A stretch of DNA of 56,123 nt from Elusimicrobiota bacterium (lineage in GTDB: Bacteria; Elusimicrobiota; Elusimicrobia; UBA1565; UBA9628). The stretch is taken from positions 1 to 56,123 of the forward strand of contig JAHFCF010000006.1 of the NCBI GenBank assembly GCA_023249645.1, in the 5' to 3' direction. Numbering within the stretch: the first letter of the stretch is position 1; every line of letters starts with the position of its first letter. This document shows positions 27,106 to 36,200 of this stretch, one piece after another. Both the position numbers and the translations under genes were made by a program. The notes beneath the pieces are model-generated. The model saw nothing but the letters and a program-made list of their open reading frames with translations, had not been told where the DNA came from and did not search any database.

Positions 27106-27324
27106 TCAGACCGCCACTTCCAAAGTTGTGATGAGGGGATGTGAAGATAGTGCGTTGCGGATTTCGTTTTTCGAAGCGGTATGGAGATAGAGGCTGACTG
27201 CTTCCCGAAGTTGGCCCAGAGCCTGTTCGATCGTTCGGCCTTGGCTGGCGACGTCAAGCTCTGGACAAAGTGCGACATACCAGCGGCCTTCTTTCTCAAT
27301 AATCGCTGAAAAAGTATAGCTCAT
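27106..27324 (-). CDS. hicB: HicB-type antitoxin, short form
   Basis: This 72-residue partial RNase H-like protein has MSYTFSAIIEKEGRWYVALC and LDVASQGRTIEQALGQLREA, the HicB hallmark. No obvious DNA-binding C-terminus (HTH or RHH) is present, so it is of the minimal UPF0150 type. It should neutralise the adjacent HicA. ATG 27324 was chosen because the family begins there; it lies only 7 bases after a -10 hexamer, implying a near-leaderless message. A palindrome covers the -10 and the start codon. Confidence 0.9.
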   Translation of the reverse strand: MSYTFSAIIEKEGRWYVALCPELDVASQGRTIEQALGQLREAVSLYLHTASKNEIRNALSSHPLITTLEVAV

Positions 27325-27360
27325 ACTCAGGAGTATAGCACCTCGACGGGAAAATATCAA
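27323..27360 (-). promoter_or_regulatory. hicBA promoter with overlapping palindromic operator
   Basis: On the minus strand TTGATA (27355-27360) and TATACT (27332-27337) are 17 bases apart. ATACTC-AG-GAGTAT (27323-27336 on the plus strand) is a perfect palindrome covering the -10 and the ATG. A direct repeat GTATAGC lies at 27314-27320 and 27333-27339. This looks like an autoregulatory operator; binding by HicB or HicAB is inference. Confidence 0.7.
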
Positions 27361-27498
27361 TATTGAAACTATTACGTTCTCATATTGCATTCTCAGACGG
27401 TATATGATACATTAGACGGACGATTTTGGGAAAACATCATCAGAAGATGGTAATAGATGGAATGAAAGTCCAGCAAAAACGCTGGGCGGTGAGGCGCC

Positions 27499-30400
27499 AT
27501 GTATCTTAAATCCATAGACATCGTCGGCTATAAATCCTTCGCCATCAAGACCCACCTGGATTTCTGCCCTGGCATCACGGGCATCGTGGGCCCCAACGGC
27601 TGCGGAAAGTCCAACATCATGGAGTCCGTGCGCTGGTGCCTGGGCGAGACCTCCTGGAAATCCCTGCGCGCCGACGCCATGATCGAAGTCATCTTCAGCG
27701 GCACGGAGAAAAGGCCGCCCCTCTCCATGACCGAGGTGACGCTCACCTTCGACAATGCCTCCAGCCAGCTGCCGGTCGCTTTCTCCGAAGTGACGGTCAC
27801 GCGCCGCATCTACCGTTCCGGCGAGTCGGCATATTTCTTGAACCGCACCCAGTGCCGCATGCGCGACATCCGCGAGATGTTCCTTGACACCGGCGTGGGC
27901 GGGGAAGGCTACGCCATCATCGACCAGGGCGGTGTGGACTTCGTGCTGCGTGCCAAGCCCGAGGAGCGACGCGCCCTTTTCGAGGAGGCCGCGGGCGTCT
28001 CCAAGTACAAGGCTAAGCGCGAAGAGGCCATGCGCAAGCTTGAGCGCGTGGAGATGGACCTCTCGCGCCTGCAGGACTCGCTCTCGCTCATCGACGAGCA
28101 GGTCCGCAACCTCGATTCAGCCGCGCGCAAGGCCAAGCTCTATAAGAAATACGAGGAGGATCTCGTCGGTCTGGAAGCGGCCAAGACCCTTTCGGATCTG
28201 ACTTGCCTGGACGCGCAGCTCTCTGAGATCGCGACCAAGTCCGGCCCGGTCCAGGAGACGCTCAATTCCAAGCGCGCCGCGACGAGCGCCGAGGAGGCCG
28301 AGGTCTCGCGCCTAGAGCTTGAGCGGACCTCCGAGCAGGGCCGTCTCTCTGAGATCGGCGATGAGATCGCCCGGCGCCGCTCCGAGGTCGCGACTCTCGA
28401 TGAGCGCGTGCGCGCCGCGGGAGAGACCCTCTCGGGCGTCGACGCGCGCCGCGCGAGCTGTGCTGAAGAGCTCGAGCATTCCCGCCAACGGCTTTCAGGG
28501 CTCGACCCCCAGATCTCCCAGGCTGGCGCCGAGACGGATCGCGTGCGCGTGGCCATCGAAGCGGTGCAGACGGAGCTTTCCACGCATCAGGCTTCTCTCG
28601 ACGCCTGCACGGCCGCGGCTCTCGAGGCGGAACAGGAGCTGGGCCGCCGCCGCAACGAGCATCTCGCCGCGGCGGACGCGGCTCTCGCGGTCTCCCGCGA
28701 GTCCTCGACGCGCGAGGCGGACCTGGGCCATGAGGTATCACACGCGGGCATCGTGCTGCGCAGCCTCTCCAAGGATCAGCAAGCCCTGGAGCGCGCGCAC
28801 GGCGAGCAGGAGACGCTGCAGGCCGAGGCGGACGGCCAGGGACGGCGCACGCTCGACGCGCGTCAAAAGGCCGAAGCGGCGCAGGAGGCTTTGACGCAGT
28901 TGCGCCAGCGGCATACGGCCTTGTCCAGCGAGATCCTGCGCCTGCGCTCGGATATCTCCGGGGCCAAGGCCCACGCGGATGCTTTGGAGGCGCAGGGCGG
29001 GAAGAATCCTTATTGGGTCGGCGCCCAGGCGGTCTTGAACGCGGGCATCGAAGGCGTGGTGGGAAGCGTGGGCAGCCTGATCCAGGTGGACGAGGCTTTT
29101 CGGCCGTATGTCGAGGATCTTTTGGGCGAGAGGCTCTTCGCCGTGGTCTGCGAGCATGCCGCCGCGGCCCGCGCGGCCGTCGAGTTCCTGCAGGCCGCAG
29201 GCAACGGCCGCGCGCGCTTCTTGGTCCTGAGCACGCTGGAGTCCGACGCGGGCGAGCGCGCCTATCCGGACGAGGCTCGTCCTCTCTTGCGTCATGTCCG
29301 CTCCGAGCCGCGCTACGAAAGCGCGGTGCGGTTCCTTTTCGCGGAGAGCTATACCTTGGGCAAGGTCCTCTTCGGCGACCATTGGGTGTGCGGCGGCGCG
29401 ACTCCCGGACCGGAGGCCGCGCCATCGCTGGCGGACATCGACTCTCTGCGCGCGCGCTTGGCTATCGACGAGGCCGAGGCCTCTTTGAGGGAATCGGAGG
29501 CCGTGCGCAACGCGGAGGAGACCGCCCAGGCCGAGTCGGCATGGCGCGAGTCTTTGGCCGCCGCCGGCGTCGAGGCCGCGCGCGAGGAGATCCAGAGCCG
29601 CCGGCTTCAGGAGAAGACGCAGACCCTGACGCTCTCCGGCCAGAGCGTGTCGAGCGCCATGGATCTGGCATGCGGCATCCTGCGCCAGATCGCCCTTTTG
29701 AAGGAAGAGCTCTCGACCTTGAGCCGGCGCCGCGGCGAGGTCGAGGCCGGCCAGCAGACCTGCCGCCAAGCCGAGACCGAGGCCTCCGCGCGTTTCCAGT
29801 CGGCCAAGGAGACCTTGGTCGAGACGCGCTCGGGCCATCAGGTCCTGCAGGCGCGTTTGGAGGGCTTGGAGCGCGAGATGGCCATCCACGCGCACAGCTA
29901 TGAGCGCTTGGCGGAGACCAAGAAGCATCTCGACGCCACCGTGGCGGAGCGCGGACGCGAGCTCGAGGATCTGGCCCGCCGCAGGCTGGAGGCCAAGACC
30001 GTTCAAGATGAGTCGCGCCAAAGGACGCAGGTCCTGCAGGCGGAACTGTCCGGGCATGAGAACGCGGCCACCGCTGTCCGGGAGCGGCTGCAGGAGGCGG
30101 ACAACGCGCTGCAAGAGCGTCAGCAGACCCTGCATGCGTTGAAGGCGGAGCTTGAGCAGGCCCAAAATGCTCTGCACGAGTTGGAATTGGGCAAGAGCGG
30201 CCTGGAGACTCGCCGTGAGATGCTGCGCGCGCAGCTGTGGGACCAGCGCCGCCTCACCGTGGAGGAGGCTCAGTCCAAGTACGGGACGCTCGCCGTGGAT
30301 CTGGAGAAGATGGAATCCCTGCGCAAGCGCCTGACGGGTATGGGTCCCATCAACCTGGCCGCTCCCGAGGAGTACGAGGCCCTCTCCCAGCGGCAGACCT

Positions 30401-31047
30401 TCCTCACCGCCCAGATCGCCGACATCACCCAGGCCAAGGCGGACCTGAAGGCCGCCATCGTGAAGATCAACGCCACGACGCGGGAGAACTTCCGCCAGAC
30501 CTTCACGGACACGCGCGAGCATTTCCGCAGGCTCTACGGCGTGCTCTTCGAGGGAGGCGAGGCGGACCTGGTCCTGACCAATCCCGACGACATCCTTGAG
30601 ACCGGCGTCGAGATCGTGGCCCAACCGCCGGGCAAGCGCCTGCAGAGCATCTCGCTGCTTTCCGGAGGCGAGAAGACCATGACGGCGATCGCGTTGTTGT
30701 TCGCCTTCTTCATGGTGCGGCCATCGCCCTTCTGCATGCTCGACGAGGCCGACGCGGCCCTCGATGACGCCAACATCGAGCGCTTCGTCAATATGCTCAA
30801 GGAATTCGGCACGCGCACGCAGTTCCTCATCATCAGCCACAACAAGCGCACCATGGAGGCGGCCGACGCCATCTATGGCGTCACCATGGAGGAGAAGGGT
30901 GTCAGCCAGCTCGTCTCCATCGACTTCAAGAAGCGGGGCAGCGCTCCGGCGCCGGTTCAGGTCGTTCCAGTGAAGACAGAGACAGTCGAGACCGCCGCGG
31001 TCCCGACCGATATGACTGTGACGGCGGAGGAGCCGCCCCAGGCCTGA
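27499..31047 (+). CDS. smc: Chromosome segregation ATPase SMC
   Basis: This 1182-residue protein has the complete SMC layout. The N-terminal ATPase lobe has IVGPNGCGKSNIMESVRWCL and is followed by a long coiled coil. The hinge lies at about 500-640 (NPYWVGAQAVL, YVEDLLGERLFAV), followed by the returning coil. The C-terminal lobe has signature SLLSGGEKTMTAIALL near 1052 and Walker B FCMLDEADAALDD near 1080. It condenses and segregates the chromosome, normally with ScpA/ScpB, which are not in this window. The C-terminal 35 residues are a Pro/Val-rich tail beyond the usual end. GAGG precedes ATG 27499. Confidence 0.97.
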   Translation: MYLKSIDIVGYKSFAIKTHLDFCPGITGIVGPNGCGKSNIMESVRWCLGETSWKSLRADAMIEVIFSGTEKRPPLSMTEVTLTFDNASSQLPVAFSEVTVTRRIYRSGESAYFLNRTQCRMRDIREMFLDTGVGGEGYAIIDQGGVDFVLRAKPEERRALFEEAAGVSKYKAKREEAMRKLERVEMDLSRLQDSLSLIDEQVRNLDSAARKAKLYKKYEEDLVGLEAAKTLSDLTCLDAQLSEIATKSGPVQETLNSKRAATSAEEAEVSRLELERTSEQGRLSEIGDEIARRRSEVATLDERVRAAGETLSGVDARRASCAEELEHSRQRLSGLDPQISQAGAETDRVRVAIEAVQTELSTHQASLDACTAAALEAEQELGRRRNEHLAAADAALAVSRESSTREADLGHEVSHAGIVLRSLSKDQQALERAHGEQETLQAEADGQGRRTLDARQKAEAAQEALTQLRQRHTALSSEILRLRSDISGAKAHADALEAQGGKNPYWVGAQAVLNAGIEGVVGSVGSLIQVDEAFRPYVEDLLGERLFAVVCEHAAAARAAVEFLQAAGNGRARFLVLSTLESDAGERAYPDEARPLLRHVRSEPRYESAVRFLFAESYTLGKVLFGDHWVCGGATPGPEAAPSLADIDSLRARLAIDEAEASLRESEAVRNAEETAQAESAWRESLAAAGVEAAREEIQSRRLQEKTQTLTLSGQSVSSAMDLACGILRQIALLKEELSTLSRRRGEVEAGQQTCRQAETEASARFQSAKETLVETRSGHQVLQARLEGLEREMAIHAHSYERLAETKKHLDATVAERGRELEDLARRRLEAKTVQDESRQRTQVLQAELSGHENAATAVRERLQEADNALQERQQTLHALKAELEQAQNALHELELGKSGLETRREMLRAQLWDQRRLTVEEAQSKYGTLAVDLEKMESLRKRLTGMGPINLAAPEEYEALSQRQTFLTAQIADITQAKADLKAAIVKINATTRENFRQTFTDTREHFRRLYGVLFEGGEADLVLTNPDDILETGVEIVAQPPGKRLQSISLLSGGEKTMTAIALLFAFFMVRPSPFCMLDEADAALDDANIERFVNMLKEFGTRTQFLIISHNKRTMEAADAIYGVTMEEKGVSQLVSIDFKKRGSAPAPVQVVPVKTETVETAAVPTDMTVTAEEPPQA

Positions 31048-31095
31048 GCCGGAGGCCGTCGTCTTTTCAGGCGCGTTCTGGTATCATCTACCCGT

Positions 31096-31830
31096 ATGCT
31101 CTTCGGGGTCTTCGCGGACGTCCATTCCAATCTCGAAGCTCTGAGCGTCGTCCTGGATTTTTTTAAGACCTCGCGGGTCGAGAGCTATATCTTTTGCGGG
31201 GACCTCGTGGGCTACGGCCCGGATCCCGATGGATGCGTAGAATCCATCTCCCAGCTCTCCCGACTCCATGCCGTTTGCGGCAACCACGACCTCGCCGCCA
31301 TCGGCCGGCTCTCCCCCGAGTGGTTCAATCCCTATGCGCGCGCGGCCGTGGAATGGACCATCGCCGCCGTGAGTGCTCAGTCTCGGGATTTTCTGGCCGC
31401 CCTAGGCCCCAAGCTCGAGACTCCGGATTTCACCCTGGTCCACGGCACACCCAAGCGGCCCACGGATGAATATTTCCTCAGCCCTGAGCAGATCCCGATC
31501 CAGGCTCCCTTCGTGTCCGTCTGGCCGGTCTTCTGCGGCCACAGCCACATGCCGCAGTGCCTGCGCCAGGCTGCCGGCCGCTTGGAGTCCAGACTGCTCG
31601 AGGACCGCCAGATCATCGTCGCTGAGACAGGAGAGCTCGCGGCCTACAACCCCGGCGCCGTGGGCCAGCCGCGGGACTACGACAAGCGCGCCTGCTGCGC
31701 GCTCTGGGACTCCCAGGCGCGCTCTTTCCAGGTGTTCCGCCTGGCCTATGATTGCGCCGCGACCCAAGCCAAGATGCGCCAGCGCGGCCTGCCGGAGTCC
31801 TTGGCGCGCCGGCTCTCCTATGGGCAATAA
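31096..31830 (+). CDS. Calcineurin-like metallophosphoesterase
   Basis: This 244-residue protein of the YfcE/MJ0936-like group has all five metal-binding motifs: FADVHSNLEAL, FCGDLVGYGPDP, CGNHDLAAIG, LVHGTPKRP and FCGHSHMPQ. These ligate two metals for phosphodiester or phosphomonoester cleavage. The actual substrate cannot be told from sequence. It starts 48 bases after smc and may share its transcript. The last 40 residues (NPGAVGQPRDYDKRACCALW) are typical for this group. Confidence 0.92.
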   Translation: MLFGVFADVHSNLEALSVVLDFFKTSRVESYIFCGDLVGYGPDPDGCVESISQLSRLHAVCGNHDLAAIGRLSPEWFNPYARAAVEWTIAAVSAQSRDFLAALGPKLETPDFTLVHGTPKRPTDEYFLSPEQIPIQAPFVSVWPVFCGHSHMPQCLRQAAGRLESRLLEDRQIIVAETGELAAYNPGAVGQPRDYDKRACCALWDSQARSFQVFRLAYDCAATQAKMRQRGLPESLARRLSYGQ

Positions 31831-31869
31831 GCCCTAAAAACCATATAGGTCGTAGAGCCCAAGATCGTA

Positions 31870-31936
31870 TGGGTCCTTTGCCTGGCAGGACTTAGGTCCC
31901 AAGACCCATGATGAATTTCTGTCTCCATGTTACTAT
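31870..31936 (+). promoter_or_regulatory. Shared secretion-regulon promoter, copy B (before 56-residue ORF and outer-membrane gene)
   Basis: TGGGTC (31870-31875), 27 bases, GACCCA (31903-31908), 22 bases, TACTAT (31931-31936). Two further TAGGTC copies lie at 31846-31851 and 31893-31898, and TTGCCT lies at 31878-31883. The surrounding 130 bases are otherwise non-coding. Confidence 0.55.
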
Positions 31937-31960
31937 TGAGATAAGGATAAGGAGAAATCC

Positions 31961-32131
31961 ATGTATTTCCAAGATCATAGGCGGTCCGCGCATGAAGTCG
32001 GCACCGTCAGCGTCCTGCCGGCGCGGCGAGTCGCGACGAGCCTGACGTTCGAGGAGGCCAGCCGTTCTTATCGATGGACGACCGAGCGCGGCGCCATGCT
32101 CGCTCCCAGGAGGGCCGCTTCACCGAGATGA
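31961..32131 (+). CDS. 56-residue leader ORF coupled to outer-membrane gene
   Basis: An ATG with an excellent AAGGAG ribosome site 7 bases upstream opens a 56-codon frame. Its start reads MYFQDHRRSAHEVGTVSVLP and it contains SLTFEEASRSYRWTTERG. It ends at TGA overlapping the start of the next gene (ATGA at 32128). It has no signal peptide and resembles nothing I know. The downstream gene has no ribosome site of its own, so this ORF probably delivers ribosomes to it. It may also encode a functional small protein. Confidence 0.6.
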   Translation: MYFQDHRRSAHEVGTVSVLPARRVATSLTFEEASRSYRWTTERGAMLAPRRAASPR

Positions 32132-33198
32132 GAGGCCGGCTCTTCGTCTTTGGGCGTTCTGCCGCCTTGCTGGCGGTCCTCGCGGCATGGGTCATGCCGG
32201 CGGCGGCCAATCCCAGCGTGACCGCGGATTTCAACAGCATGACGCAGTGGTTGAGCCATGAACTGGCCCAGGAGATCGCCTTCAACGCGGGATCCACCTT
32301 CGATCCTCCGCACGAGGTGGTCAGCCGCAACATCCAGCCGGACCTGAGCCTGGGTCTCGGGCACATGCCTTTCGATAAAAGCACGTTCCCCGCGCTGCAG
32401 ACCCAGAAACTCAACGACATGCCCGTCGCCAACGTGTTTCCCTCCTCCGTGCTTTTCCCGAACCTCGTCACGCATCTGCGCGCGGGCCTGCCGGGCCGCA
32501 TGGACCTCTCCGTGCGCTTCGCGGACATGACCACGCCCAACAACTACAAGCTCTCGAACACGGCCACGGGCAAGGGCCAAAGCAATTCCATCGGCTTCAG
32601 CCTGCGCAAGCATTTCTTCGGCGAGGACGGCCGTCCGCTGCTGTCCTTGGGCGCCAACTACAACCATGTCTACGGCAATTTCGACCTGCGTTCGAATTTC
32701 GACCTCAGCGACCAGGGAGCGGGCTTCACGGCGCAGAGTCCGATCGACGCCAAATTGGTCTGGAACGTCTCGAGCTTCGGCTTGAACGCTATTGTGAGCC
32801 GCCCCTGGAGGGGTTGGACGCCGTTTGCCGGGGTGGGCTACAACTACGCCACGGGCTCGATCCGCACTCGCCTGGAGGCTCAGCCCAACACGACCCTGGT
32901 CTCGCCCATCATCGGCGAGTCGAGCGACCACCCGGAGCAGAACCAGGCCCGGATCATCCTGGGCTTCGAGGTGGACCGCCCCTGGATGCATTTTTTTGCT
33001 AACGGCGAGGTCAAGGCCATGGGAGAGCACGCCCTCGGCTCCTGGATCATCGCCGCCGGAGCCGCTCTGCCCTTCGAGATCGGGCGCCATGGGATTTCCA
33101 TGGTCCACCGTCCCCCAGCGGATCCGGCGTCGCAGAGTCCTCAACGCGCGCCTTCCCCGCGTCCTGAGGCCGGGCGGGAGATCATCTTCATCCAGTGA
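32128..33198 (+). CDS. Outer-membrane beta-barrel-like exported protein
   Basis: This 356-residue protein has a signal peptide (MRGRLFVFGRSAALLAVLAA, cut after PAAA). About 300 residues of alternating amphipathic strands rich in Gly, Asn, Phe and Tyr follow, for example HLRAGLPGRMDLSVRFADM, LSLGANYNHVYGNFDLRSNF and FAGVGYNYATGSIRTRLEA. This suggests an 8- to 12-stranded barrel. The Pro-rich tail after the last strand is unusual for a barrel protein. Start ATG 32128 was chosen for the signal peptide and the ATGA overlap with the leader ORF. The giant gene follows with overlapping or near-overlapping start, so this barrel may be its surface anchor or export partner. Confidence 0.7.
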   Translation: MRGRLFVFGRSAALLAVLAAWVMPAAANPSVTADFNSMTQWLSHELAQEIAFNAGSTFDPPHEVVSRNIQPDLSLGLGHMPFDKSTFPALQTQKLNDMPVANVFPSSVLFPNLVTHLRAGLPGRMDLSVRFADMTTPNNYKLSNTATGKGQSNSIGFSLRKHFFGEDGRPLLSLGANYNHVYGNFDLRSNFDLSDQGAGFTAQSPIDAKLVWNVSSFGLNAIVSRPWRGWTPFAGVGYNYATGSIRTRLEAQPNTTLVSPIIGESSDHPEQNQARIILGFEVDRPWMHFFANGEVKAMGEHALGSWIIAAGAALPFEIGRHGISMVHRPPADPASQSPQRAPSPRPEAGREIIFIQ

Positions 33199-33200
33199 CC

Positions 33201-36200
33201 ATGCTGAAAAAAGCCATCGCCGTCCTCTTGTGCGCGCTCCTCTCCGGGGCGCCGGCGTTGGCGGCCGAGATCCCCAAGGCCGGCGCCGCTGGTTCAGGAG
33301 AGGTGCCTGCGTCCAAGGCCATGGTCGTCTATAATCCGTTCCCTTTCTTCACGCCGAATCCCGTGGCGCCTGCGGCCGCAGCCCCCGCCCCGGACATGAA
33401 GCTCCCATCGCTCCCTCCAGCGGCGATCCCGGCACCTCCCGGGATGCCGCAACCTGTGGACGGTCCTGGGCCGTCTTCAGGGCCGGTCCCGGTCCAGAAG
33501 CCTCAGACGCCGCACTTGACGCTGAGGCAGGCCAAGGCCCAGGTTTCCTCGGCTCTGCTCAACCTGGCTTTTTACGGCTATGGTCTCTGGCGCGGCCGCT
33601 CGGTCACGGACGCCAATTTCGATGATTTCAAGCGCGCGGAGGTCTTCGCCGGACGCCTGGATGCCGGCTTGGCCGAGCTGGTGCAGCCCCATCGGGGCCG
33701 GGGCGTGGGCCTGGCGCAGGACGGCGTCATCCAGCTGCGGCCGGAGTTGATCGCCGCGCCGCGGCTCTTCCATCGGGTACTGCAGGAGCAGCTCGGCCAT
33801 TGGTATGCAGATCCGACCCGCGGTCCGCCCGCAGGCCTGCTGCCGGGAGACCGCGTTGCTCCGCTTCAGCACATCCTGCAGCGCGCGCGCGTTTCCTTGG
33901 CTTTGGCCCAGAGTTATGAGCTCCTGGTCCTCAATGCCGCTTCCCCGGATCTCAAGGATCCGGAGCTCTATCGCAGACTCTCCGGCCACCAGGATCTGGC
34001 CGTCGATGTCCGCGAGGAGGATCCTCTCCAGGTCCTCAACGACCCCAAAAATATCGAGCGTTTCCCCAGGATGGTCGTGGGCCAATCCTCGCGGGCTCTG
34101 GCGCCTGAAGGCTCTGCCGAGGCCCAGCGCCTCAGCCAGACCATCGAGCAGCTGGAGGGTGTCGCCGCGCTGGCCCAAAAAAGCGACAGGCTCGATTGGA
34201 CAGTCCGCAAGTTCTGGCAGCAGACCGCCTCGTCCCGGCTCAAGGACACGCAGATTTACCGTCTGGTGGCCTCTTTGTATCAGGCCCTGCCGGACCATGG
34301 GGTCGTCCTCCTGCCTTTCAGTCCCGGGGAGCTGGGACTGCCGGCTTGGGAGCAGTTCTTGCGCTTCTGGACAGCCGCGGACGGCGGCAGCTTCCATGGG
34401 GAATGCGTGGACCGGCATGACGGATCCCATGTCCTGGTCCTCACCAAGGTCGAGGACCGCGTGACTTTGCGTCTGCGCCCGAAACAAGGCCATGTGGCGG
34501 TCTCCATCCTAGACGCTGATCTGACCCCCGAGGGCCGCACCAAGGCGCGAGAGGATCTTGCGGCTGCAGGTTTCGGCCCTCAGCTGGAGAGATTCGACAA
34601 ATTGGGAGTGCGCATCCTCCATGTGCTGGGCGAAGACGCGGGCCCCACTCAGATCTTCATCACCGTGCCGAAGAAAAATGCCCAGGCCATCGAGAACGGC
34701 AACCCCAGCGTCTTGTTCCATGCTCGTTCATCGATCGACGATTTCGAGCCCGAGCTCCTGCAAGCCCGGCGGATGCATCAGGTCGGGAGGGTCTGGAAGC
34801 AGCAGATCAACGGCCAGGGCGGCTTGGCCGTGGTCGTGGATACGGGCGGCCGCGAGGGCAAGAACATCGTCGGCGACGAGGGCATGGAGGGTTGGGATGG
34901 CCATGGGGCCCATGTGGCCGCCATCATCGACTCTCTCGACAAGATCTTCCGGGGACTGGCTTTTGGAGCGCGCGTGCTCATGGCCAAGGTCTCTTCCCCC
35001 ATCGCCCAGGGGATCTCTGACTGCAGCATCATGGCCGGTTCTGTCTGGGCCCTGCAGATGGGCGCTGATGTCATCAGCTTGAGCCTGGGTCGGTTGGGAT
35101 CGTCGACCGCCGACCTCTGCGTCTATCTCTCTCAGCTGATGGGCCGCAAAAACGCCAATGGAGAACATCCCTTGGTGCTCGCGAGCGCGGGAAATCCCGG
35201 ACCTTTTGACCAGAGCATGAGCCAGCCAGGGGCTGCCAGGGGAGTTTTCTCCGTCGCGGCTGCCGTGACGAAGACGGTCATGGCTTTTTTCAGCGCCAGC
35301 GGTTATGACGAGGACGGCACGAACTATTACCGTCGGCGCCGCTACTTGAAGCCGGACGCGGCGGCCCGGGGAGGAGATCTGACCTCCGGTCCGAATCCCT
35401 ACGAGCATGGGGTGGTGTCGGAAAAATCCAGGCACAGCCCCCAGAGTCCGGCGGATCTGCCGGGCGGCCGGCAGACGCGGATGTCCGGCACATCCCAGGC
35501 CCAACCCATGGCAGCCGCCATCGCGCTTCTGGTCAAGCGGGCCATGCGTCTGTTCCAAGCGGAGACCGATTTTGTGCGGGAGAATTATCCCTTGGTCCTC
35601 TCCGCCATCCTCAAGCGCACGGCCGCGGACATGGAGAACCCCACTTGGCTGCAGCAGGGCGCGGGCTTGCTCGATGCGTACGCGGCCGTCAAGCTGGTGG
35701 CGGCTGAGTCGGGTCGTTCCTGGCTGGGCTGGTGCTCGCGGCTTGTGGGGCGCGCGGCTCCTGAGGCTTGGTCTTGGGTCAGGCGCTATCAGGCGGTGCT
35801 CGATCTGGAGGACCGGATCTTTGAGACGATCCGGGTTCCTGAGATGTCCGACTGGGACAATGAAGATGAACAGCCCTCCCCGATGAGCCAGGCTCAGATA
35901 GACGCGGTGTTCAAGAAGGCCGTCAACGATGCCTTGCCTCGGCTTTTGGAGGCTCTCAAGGACCCGGTCTGGCTCATCAGGCATCAGGCGGTCTGGACTC
36001 TTGTGAACTTGAACGCGCCGAAGTCCGTCCCCGCGCTGATGGACGCGGCCTTGAACGATGCGGACGGACGGGTCAGGCGCATGGCCTTCGTGGTCCTGGC
36101 CGAGATGTCCTCGCACACGGCCAACGCCCGCTTGAAGGAGGCGGTGAAGGATCCGCGTTGGGAGGTGCCGCTCTTCGCGGCCTATGCCCTGGCCCGCCAT

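Noticed and set aside
31048-31095. GCCTGA...TCAGGC inverted repeat after smc as terminator
   Set aside because: The stem is only 6 bases with a 19-base loop, and no T-run follows the right arm, so the evidence is too weak.
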